From: Streptomyces sp. DG1A-41
GTDB taxonomy: Bacteria; Actinomycetota; Actinomycetes; Streptomycetales; Streptomycetaceae
Length of the DNA: 64,000 nucleotides
Assembly: GCF_037055355.1 (NCBI RefSeq)
Contig: NZ_CP146350.1
Coordinates: 3,929,001 to 3,993,000 of the forward strand
Direction: 5' to 3'
Below, piece after piece: positions 58,667 to 64,000 of the stretch (position 1 is its first letter; each line of letters starts with the position of its first letter). The position numbers were made by a program, and so were the translations under genes. The notes beneath the pieces are model-generated. The model was not told the DNA's origin. It did no database searches and saw only the letters and a list, made by a program, of their open reading frames with translations.

Positions 58667-60255
58667 GCGACTCCACGATCACCCCGGTCTTCGTACGGCT
58701 GAAGCTGTCGCTGCTGCGCAACGGGCTGCGGCAGTCCGGTGGGCGGAAGGCCGCCTACATCGCGTCGGCCGTCTTCGCCCTGCTGTTCGCCGCGCTGCAA
58801 CTGATCGGCCTGATCGCGCTGCGCGGCCATGCGCACGTCGAGTCGCTGGTCGTGCTGGTGGCGGCGGTGCTGGGGCTCGGCTGGGCGGTGATGCCGCTGT
58901 TCTTCCCCAGCGGTGACGAAACCCTCGACCCGACCCGGCTGGTGATGCTGCCGCTGCGACCCCGGCCGCTGGTGCGGGCCCTGCTCACCGCCTCCCTGGT
59001 GGGCATCGGGCCGCTGTTCACGCTGTGCCTGCTGATCGGCTCCGTGGTGGCGGTGGCCCGGGGCGGGGCGGCGTTCGCGGTGGGCGTCGTCGCGGTCGTC
59101 CTGGCGCTGCTGGTGTGCGTGGCGCTCGCGCGGGCCGTCGCCGCCGCCAACGTACGGCTGCTGACCAGCCGCAAGGGGCGCGACCTCGCCGTGCTGAGCG
59201 GGCTCGTCATCGCGATCGGCGCGCAGATCGTCAACTTCGGCGCGCAGCGGCTCGGGGCGTCCGGGCTGGGCGAGCTCGACCCGGCGGCGGACGTGCTCCA
59301 GTGGGTGCCGCCCGCGTCGGCCATCAGCGCCGTGCACGCGGTGGGCGAGGGGTCGTACGGTCTCGCCGCCGCGCAACTGGCGCTGACCGCGGGCGCGCTG
59401 GCCGCGCTGCTCGCGGTGTGGTCCCGGCATCTGACCCGGCTGATGACCTCGCCCGACGGATCGACCCTGCCGGCCGCCGAGTCGGCCGCCCGCGAGCGGA
59501 CGTCGACCGGGCTCGGGCGGCTGCTGCCCTCCGGCCGTACGGGCACGGTCATGGAGCGCAGCCTGCGGTACGTGTGGCGCGACCCCAAGACCAAGGCGGC
59601 CTGGGTGACCTCGCTGGCCATCGGGCTGATCGTGCCGGTGTTCAACGCCTGGCAGGGCACCGGGTCCGTGTACTTCGCCTGCTTCGCCGCCGGGATGCTC
59701 GGCATCCAGATGTACAACCAGTTCGGGCAGGACACCTCGGCGTTCTGGATGGTCGCGATGACGATCTCGTCGACCCGTGACGCCTACGTCGAGCTGCGCG
59801 CCCGCGCGCTGGCCCTGCTGCTGATCACCCTGCCGTACGCCACGCTCGTCACCGTCGTGACGACCGCCATGCTCGGCGACTGGAAGCGGCTGCCCGAGGC
59901 ACTGGGGCTGTCCTTCGCGCTGCTCGGCGCGATGCTCGCGACCGGGGCGTGGACGTCCGCCCGCTTCCCCTACTCCATCCCGCAGGAGGGCTACAAGAAC
60001 GTCGCCCCCGGGCAGACCGGGCTCGCCTGGATCTCCATCTTCGGCGGGATGATCGCCGCCGCCGTGCTGTGCGCGCCCGTCATCGCGCTCACGATCTGGC
60101 TGAACGTGAGCGCCGAGGGCGAGGACTGGACGTGGCTGCTGCTGCCGGTGGGCACGGCGTACGCGGCGGCGCTCACGGCCGTGGGACTGCGGCTCGCCGC
60201 TCCGCAGACGGCTCGGCGTCTGCCGGAGATCCTGACGGCGGTCAGCAAGGGGTGA
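58663..60255 (+). CDS. ABC transporter permease (large, ~12 TM)
   Basis: A 530-residue membrane protein with about twelve hydrophobic helices (YIASAVFALLFAALQLIGLI; LVVLVAAVLGLGWAVMPLFF; AAAVLCAPVIALTIWLNV). A cytosolic middle loop is rich in Ser/Thr/Arg (SPDGSTLPAAESAARERTST). The form matches the ABC-2-like permeases partnered with DrrA-type ATPases, but it is a double-length version (two six-helix halves). GTG 58663 overlaps the ATPase TGA. The pair would export or flip an unknown compound. Confidence 0.88.
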   Translation: MSDSTITPVFVRLKLSLLRNGLRQSGGRKAAYIASAVFALLFAALQLIGLIALRGHAHVESLVVLVAAVLGLGWAVMPLFFPSGDETLDPTRLVMLPLRPRPLVRALLTASLVGIGPLFTLCLLIGSVVAVARGGAAFAVGVVAVVLALLVCVALARAVAAANVRLLTSRKGRDLAVLSGLVIAIGAQIVNFGAQRLGASGLGELDPAADVLQWVPPASAISAVHAVGEGSYGLAAAQLALTAGALAALLAVWSRHLTRLMTSPDGSTLPAAESAARERTSTGLGRLLPSGRTGTVMERSLRYVWRDPKTKAAWVTSLAIGLIVPVFNAWQGTGSVYFACFAAGMLGIQMYNQFGQDTSAFWMVAMTISSTRDAYVELRARALALLLITLPYATLVTVVTTAMLGDWKRLPEALGLSFALLGAMLATGAWTSARFPYSIPQEGYKNVAPGQTGLAWISIFGGMIAAAVLCAPVIALTIWLNVSAEGEDWTWLLLPVGTAYAAALTAVGLRLAAPQTARRLPEILTAVSKG

Positions 60256-60265
60256 CCGCCAGGCG

Positions 60266-61153
60266 TCAGTCGCTTGCGAGGGCGTCCAGGAACGGTTCGA
60301 TCGCCGCGCGCCAGGCCTCCGGCTGGTCGTAGTGGACCAGGTGGCCGGCGTCGGCCACCTCCGCGTACTGGCCGCGCGGCAGGACGCGGACCATCTCCTG
60401 GGCCTCGGCCCGGCCGAGCTCGCCGTCGAGACCGCGCACCACCAGGGCGGGGCACCGGACCTGGGCCAGCTCCTCCCAGTGCGCGTCGTACACCCACGTC
60501 TCGCGGGAGCGGAGCATCTGCTCCGGATCGAAGACCGGACGCCAGCCGTCCGGGGACTCGGCCATCACCTCGGCGTAGAACTCGCCTCGGGCCGGGTTGG
60601 GCCGCTCCACCCAGGGGTCGTCCTCGCCGAACCACTTGCGGACGTCGGCGAGCGTGGCGAACGGCAGCGGCCAGGACTTGAACCACTGGTCCCACTCGCG
60701 CTGCGAGGCGGCACCCAGCGCGGAGGCCCGCATGTCGCAGATGATCAGGCCACGGACCAGATCGGGGCGCTTGGCGGCGAGCTGCCAGGCGGTCAGCGCG
60801 CCCATGGCGTGGCCGATGAGGACGACCGGGGCGAGGCCGAGCTGCTCGAGAGCGGCCTCGGCGTCGTCGACGTAGGCGTCACGGGTGAAGGAGCCCTGCG
60901 AGGGCTTGTCGCTGCGGCCGTGGCCGCGCTGGTCGAGGGCGACCGCCCGGTACCGGCCGGAGAGCCAGCGGGCGGTGGACGCCCAGTGCGAGGCGCGGCC
61001 CATGAGGCCGTGCAATAACAGCACGCCCGGGGAGCCGTCCGGCACGTCCCGCGCCGGACCGGATCCGGCCGGATCGATCTTGGGCGGGTCGCCGAACTCC
61101 CAGGCCGCGAGGCGTACGCCGCCCGTCCCGGTCACGTCGATGCGTCGCGCCAT
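60266..61153 (-). CDS. Alpha/beta hydrolase with Ala at the nucleophile position
   Basis: A 295-residue alpha/beta-hydrolase fold: VLLLHGLMGRASHWASTARW (oxyanion-hole HG motif, ~43), RAVALDQRGHGRSDKPSQG, and GHLVHYDQPEAWRAAIEPFL at the C-terminus with the catalytic His. At the nucleophile elbow it reads LIGHAMGALTAWQL (~120), where the family has GHSMG: the codon at 60806-60808 is GCC (Ala) instead of a Ser codon. The Asp candidate (VRGLDGELGRAEAQE) remains. So it keeps the fold and two of the triad residues but lacks the nucleophile, and is probably inactive as an esterase or acts as a binding/other-chemistry protein. ATG 61153 follows GGGGGG. Confidence 0.85.
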   Translation of the reverse strand: MARRIDVTGTGGVRLAAWEFGDPPKIDPAGSGPARDVPDGSPGVLLLHGLMGRASHWASTARWLSGRYRAVALDQRGHGRSDKPSQGSFTRDAYVDDAEAALEQLGLAPVVLIGHAMGALTAWQLAAKRPDLVRGLIICDMRASALGAASQREWDQWFKSWPLPFATLADVRKWFGEDDPWVERPNPARGEFYAEVMAESPDGWRPVFDPEQMLRSRETWVYDAHWEELAQVRCPALVVRGLDGELGRAEAQEMVRVLPRGQYAEVADAGHLVHYDQPEAWRAAIEPFLDALASD

Positions 61154-61316
61154 GTCCTGGCACCCCCCAAGCTCCGCGCGGACCGTGGCCGTCTCGGGCC
61201 GGTCGGTCCTGTGAACCGTGTTCTGCCTGCTGTGCCTTGTTGCCGTTCCTTGTGGTTCCTGTCGGCGTGCACATCCCTGTAGCGCACATTCCGGTTGGTT
61301 CGTCACCGGCAGGTTA

Positions 61317-61332
61317 TCGAATGAGTATTCGA
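61317..61332. promoter_or_regulatory. Palindrome upstream of the alpha/beta hydrolase gene
   Basis: Perfect inverted repeat TCGAAT-GAGT-ATTCGA, ~165 bp upstream of the hydrolase start. It is AT-rich against its surroundings and a candidate operator or promoter element; no known regulator is assigned. Confidence 0.4.
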
Positions 61333-61386
61333 AGATGCCGTTCTCGCGGGCAACACCCCTCGTTCGAGTGACCGCCCTCAAGGGTT

Positions 61387-61526
61387 GATCGCCCCGACCG
61401 GGGGGAGATCTTCAACGGGAGGCGGACCGCTCGGGGAAACCGGTCCGAGGGGAATGACCCTGAGAGCTCGGGGCTCCGGGTCAGCACAGGGGAGGACAGG
61501 CCCCGGCGCCACACGGCGCCGGGGCC
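61387..61526 (+). ncRNA. Candidate structured RNA: consecutive hairpins ending in a terminator
   Basis: In a 610-bp gap four inverted repeats follow one another: GATC/CCCC...GGGG/GATC (61387-61410), CGGACCG...CGGTCCG (61423-61429 with 61441-61447), TGACCC...GGGTCA (61455-61460 with 61478-61483, nested GAGC/GCTC), and a perfect 12-bp terminator. No gene lies within reach on the plus strand, so an independent small RNA is possible. On the minus strand the same region would be the 3' end of the DesR transcript. No known riboswitch class matches with confidence. Confidence 0.3.
61499..61526. terminator. Strong bidirectional-looking hairpin terminator
   Basis: Arms GGCCCCGGCGCC (61499-61510) and GGCGCCGGGGCC (61515-61526) pair perfectly with a four-base ACAC loop. 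It is symmetrical enough to work on either strand. It may end the DesR transcript from the right and any plus-strand RNA from the left. Confidence 0.85.
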
Positions 61527-61764
61527 CTCCACATCTCCACGGCACATCCTTCCGCCCCCCTCCCCGGCCGGGCGACATCGCTGCCGGGCCGCGGCCAAGA
61601 GCCCTCAGGTCATATGCCTCACGCGACAGCGTCGCACGGGAAGCGTGCGAGCGCTGCCATTCGACGGACTGAATCCTGGATGCGACGGGATCACGCCAAT
61701 ACCACAACCGCCCCACACGCAACGGAAGTTGGCGACCACCCCGGGACCAGGCCCCCGGCTGGGC

Positions 61765-62457
61765 TCAGGGCTTGGCGACGAACACGTGGGACGCGACGTC
61801 CGACTCCAGCTCGGCCGCCTCGCCACCGCTGCCGACCAGCACACCGCCCGCCGACTCCGTCACACTCACCACCGAGCCGGGCTGCACGCCCGCCCGCCGC
61901 AGCGTGTACATCAGCTGCGCGTCCGTCTGGATCGGCTCGCCGATCCGGCGCACCACGACCGTCTTGCCCTCGGCGCCCGGGTCGAGACTGGCCAGCGACA
62001 CCATGCCCTCGTCCAGGAACGGGTCGGCGCCGTCCTTCTCGCCGAGCTCCTCCAGACCCGGGATCGGGTTGCCGTACGGCGACTCCGTCGGGTGCCGCAG
62101 CAGCTCCAGGACGCGGCGCTCCACGGCCTCGCTCATGACGTGCTCCCAGCGGCACGCCTCGGCGTGAACCTGCTCCCACTCCAGACCGATCACGTCGACG
62201 AGCAGACACTCGGCGAGCCGGTGCTTGCGCATCACGCGCGTGGCGAGACGACGGCCCTCGTCGGTGAGCTCCAGGTGCCGGTCGCTGGCGACGGACACCA
62301 GGCCGTCGCGCTCCATCCGCGCCACGGTCTGGCTGACCGTCGGCCCGCTCTGGTCCAGCCGCTCGGCGATACGGGCGCGCATGGGGACCACACCCTCTTC
62401 CTCCAGCTCGAGGATGGTGCGGAGATACATCTCCGTGGTGTCGATCAGTCCGGACAT
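61765..62457 (-). CDS. DtxR/DesR-type iron-dependent repressor
   Basis: A 230-residue metalloregulator: HTH in residues ~1-65 (MRARIAERLDQSGPTVSQTV), dimerisation and metal-binding domain to ~140, and an SH3-like third domain (YTLRRAGVQPGSVVSVTES). Metal ligands of DtxR are all visible: Met10 in TTEMYLRTI, His79 and Glu83 in RKHRLAECLL, His98, Cys102, Glu105 and His106 in VHAEACRWEHV. The close match to Corynebacterium DtxR positions supports Fe(II) sensing and repression of siderophore/iron-uptake genes. In Streptomyces the equivalent is DesR. No iron box is visible in the 300-bp gap before it, so its own regulation is unclear. Confidence 0.93.
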   Translation of the reverse strand: MSGLIDTTEMYLRTILELEEEGVVPMRARIAERLDQSGPTVSQTVARMERDGLVSVASDRHLELTDEGRRLATRVMRKHRLAECLLVDVIGLEWEQVHAEACRWEHVMSEAVERRVLELLRHPTESPYGNPIPGLEELGEKDGADPFLDEGMVSLASLDPGAEGKTVVVRRIGEPIQTDAQLMYTLRRAGVQPGSVVSVTESAGGVLVGSGGEAAELESDVASHVFVAKP

Positions 62458-62757
62458 ACGTGCCCCTCGAATGAGATCTGCCGGAGGCTGGACGGCTCAC
62501 CGGCGTGTGCGCTGGCCCTGCACCCAATTCTGCCGGATACCACCGACAACCGTGCCGCGGGAGGAAAAGCGGGGGTTATCCGGTCCCGCGGAGGGGTACG
62601 ACGAGCTTTTCACAGCCGTACGGAGCACTCACACGGCTCCGCCGGAGCGTGCTCCCTGCCCTACGGAGCTTCTCACGGCCGTATTGACACCGCACTGGTC
62701 CAGACCGCACCGTGATGCGCGACACTCGCCCGCGAGGCCAGCCTGAAGGGACCCCGT
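62458..62757. promoter_or_regulatory. Divergent promoter region with direct repeats, DesR and SIS genes
   Basis: The 300-bp gap contains an 18-bp direct repeat, GAGCTTYTCACRGCCGTA, at 62603-62620 and 62666-62683 (two mismatches, 63-bp period), then TTGACA (62684-62689) with a possible -10 CACCGT 18 bp on. A GGCTCC-GCC-GGAGC-like hairpin lies between the repeats. A regulator site for the SIS gene is inferred. Confidence 0.45.
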
Positions 62758-63513
62758 ATGAGCGACCGCGCGCCCGCCGGTCAGTTCCTCGACGCCGCGA
62801 TCGGCCTGCTGCGGCGGGTCCGCGACGAGGAAGCCGACAGCATCGCGGCGGCCGGGACGCTCCTCGCCGACACCGTCGAGAACGGCGGCCGCCTCTTCGC
62901 CTTCGGCGCGGGGCACTCCTCCCTCGCCGCGCAGGACCTCGTCTACCGCGCAGGCGGTCTCGCCCTCATGAACCTGCTCGCCGTGCCGGGCGTCGTAGGC
63001 GTCGACGTCATGCCCGCACCGCTCGGCTCCGCCCTGGAACGCGTCGACGGCCTCGCGAGCGCCGTCCTGGACTGCTCCCCGCTCCGCGAGGGCGACGCCC
63101 TGCTGATCATCTCCCTCTCGGGGCGCAACGCCCTCCCCGTGGAGATGGCCATGAACGCGCGCGCCCTGGGCGTCAAGGTCATCGGCGTGACCTCGGTGGC
63201 GTACGCCTCCGGGACGAAGTCCCGGCACGCCTCGGGGACGTACCTCAAGGACCACTGCGACCTCGTCCTCGACTCGAAGATCGCGGTCGGCGACGCGGAA
63301 CTCACCCACGACGACGTGCCCGCCCCCTTCGCCCCCGCCTCCACGGTCGTCACCTCCGCCCTCCTCCAGGCCGTCATGGCGACGACGGCCGCCACGCTCG
63401 CCGACCGAGGCGTCGAACCCCCGCTCCTGCGCTCCGGGAACGTCGACGGAGGCCACGACTGGAACGGGCGGGTGATGGAGCGGTACCGGGACCGGATCTT
63501 CTACCGGCACTGA
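62758..63513 (+). CDS. SIS-domain sugar-phosphate isomerase-like protein
   Basis: A 251-residue single SIS domain: GGRLFAFGAGHSSLAAQDLV (~42-61) and LLIISLSGRNALPVEMAMNA (~117) bind the phosphate, and LDSKIAVGDAELTHDDVPAP is a UPF0309-like C-terminal motif. SIS proteins isomerise or bind phosphosugars (heptose, N-acetylmuramic/glucosamine phosphates) or sense them. It is a conserved neighbour of desR-type genes in Streptomyces by memory, transcribed divergently. ATG 62758 has AAGGGA upstream. Phosphosugar specificity is unknown. Confidence 0.88.
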   Translation: MSDRAPAGQFLDAAIGLLRRVRDEEADSIAAAGTLLADTVENGGRLFAFGAGHSSLAAQDLVYRAGGLALMNLLAVPGVVGVDVMPAPLGSALERVDGLASAVLDCSPLREGDALLIISLSGRNALPVEMAMNARALGVKVIGVTSVAYASGTKSRHASGTYLKDHCDLVLDSKIAVGDAELTHDDVPAPFAPASTVVTSALLQAVMATTAATLADRGVEPPLLRSGNVDGGHDWNGRVMERYRDRIFYRH

Positions 63514-63520
63514 CAGTCGC

Positions 63521-64000
63521 TCACTCCTCGTCCGACAACCCCGCGAGATCCAGCGCCGCGGCGATCCGTACCGCCACGTCCTCCGCGTACACCGCGTCGG
63601 ACCGCTCGAAGGCCCCGCGCCCACCGCCCCGCAGGAACGTCACGACCCCCAGCGTCCGCCCCCTGCTGCGCAGCACCGCGCACAGGGCGTGCACGGCGTC
63701 CGGCTGCCACTGGCGGGCCAGGGCCCACTCCCGGGCCTGCTCGGACGAGACCGCGCCCGCGCTCGCCCGCAGCGCGCCGACCCGCTCCACGCACTGCAAG
63801 GCCGGATGCCCCTCGGCGTACCGCACGGGCAGCCCCGCGCGGTCGGCGAGCTTGCTCGGCCCCGGCGCCCCGGAGGGCGTCGCCGCGACCCGCACCAGCC
63901 GAACCGGCCCCTCGGTCTCCGCGTCGGTGAGCGCACCCCCGGCCACCCGGTCGATCAGGGCGTGGTCGGCGAAACCGGCCAGGGCGAAGTCCAGATGGAT
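63521..64000 (-). CDS. GAF-domain protein, C-terminal part (cut by window edge)
   Basis: The visible ~159 residues, on the minus strand and continuing past 64000, contain a GAF-like fold at the end: VHALCAVLRSRGRTLGVVTFLRGGG, then FERSDAVYAEDVAVRIAAALDL, as in GAF modules before SpoIIE-type phosphatases or stand-alone PAS/GAF sensors. The upstream part (LDFALAGFADHALIDRVAGG) continues the domain in frame beyond the window. GAF domains bind small ligands or mediate signalling. The effector part and the start are outside the window. Confidence 0.65.
   Translation of the reverse strand: MHLDFALAGFADHALIDRVAGGALTDAETEGPVRLVRVAATPSGAPGPSKLADRAGLPVRYAEGHPALQCVERVGALRASAGAVSSEQAREWALARQWQPDAVHALCAVLRSRGRTLGVVTFLRGGGRGAFERSDAVYAEDVAVRIAAALDLAGLSDEE

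Noticed and set aside
61387..61526. A known riboswitch (c-di-AMP, cobalamin or similar) in the hairpin cluster
   Set aside because: Block order resembles no class I can defend, and no gene follows on the plus strand within reach.
62458..62757. An iron box (DtxR/DmdR site) before the desR-type gene
   Set aside because: I looked for TTAGG-type dyads and found none that match.
1..64000. tRNA, rRNA, CRISPR array or intact insertion sequence
   Set aside because: No cloverleaf, spacer-repeat array, transposase or terminal inverted repeat could be recognised by eye in either strand.

Overview
The window is high-GC actinobacterial chromosome, almost certainly Streptomyces. Signs of this are very GC-rich codons, frequent GTG starts, stop/start overlaps (GTGA, ATGA, TGATG), an NsdA-like TPR regulator, a DesR/DtxR iron repressor, an SCO4402-type protein, many anti-sigma-type regulators and a Streptomyces-style intergenic hairpin repeat. 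I saw no rRNA, tRNA, CRISPR array or intact insertion sequence.

Layout: 0-4.7 kb holds the start of a Ser/Thr kinase, a VOC protein, a TetR regulator, and a divergent acyl-CoA dehydrogenase / thiolase-like pair. 4.9-15.5 kb is an accessory-looking segment: two glycosyltransferases, a PadR-controlled ABC exporter with a frameshifted permease, a decayed second padR copy, a small low-GC3 membrane protein, a PLP decarboxylase, a remnant of a graspetide-type ATP-grasp ligase and an NmrA-like protein. 15.6-16.6 kb has DoxX and DUF35 genes. 16.6-25.2 kb carries acetyltransferases, a HEAT/MerR-HEAT operon, two flavin-fold oxidases, a secreted tannase-like hydrolase, a flavin monooxygenase and a frameshifted EEP nuclease. 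25.3-29.0 kb holds an ADP-forming acyl-CoA ligase, enoyl-CoA hydratase and flavin reductase. 29-36 kb is a mixed block: methyltransferase, DJ-1 protein, GNAT, SnoaL/LysR pair, MFS and GlxA-type regulator. 36.3-46.8 kb is a large acyl-CoA catabolic block of two divergent units. 46.8-64 kb is conserved-looking chromosome: EF-hand protein, STAS protein, ECF sigma with a fused anti-sigma, PurU, a solute-binding lipoprotein, a Pro/Gly/Gln-rich membrane protein, NsdA-like regulator, Prim-Pol-like protein, ABC transporter, alpha/beta hydrolase, DesR/DtxR, SIS protein and a GAF protein.

The most striking signal is a shared 15-bp inverted repeat (consensus CTGAYR-N3-CGTCAG) directly upstream of every acyl-CoA-type unit in the window. 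There are nine copies over 42 kb, at seven loci, with two at each divergent promoter. They link four acyl-CoA dehydrogenases, an Ltp2-like thiolase, DoxX, DUF35, two acyl-CoA ligases, an enoyl-CoA hydratase, a flavin reductase, an SDR, an alcohol dehydrogenase, a cyclase-family hydrolase and an amidohydrolase into one probable TetR-type regulon of about 15 genes. The regulon would form a CoA-thioester catabolic pathway whose substrate I cannot name. The TetR gene at 1395 is the nearest candidate regulator. The thiolase and its likely DUF35 partner share the operator but are separated by the 11-kb accessory segment, which suggests an insertion.

Four genes are broken by single frameshifts. Three of them look like one missing base in a C/G run, so sequencing error must be considered alongside real decay.
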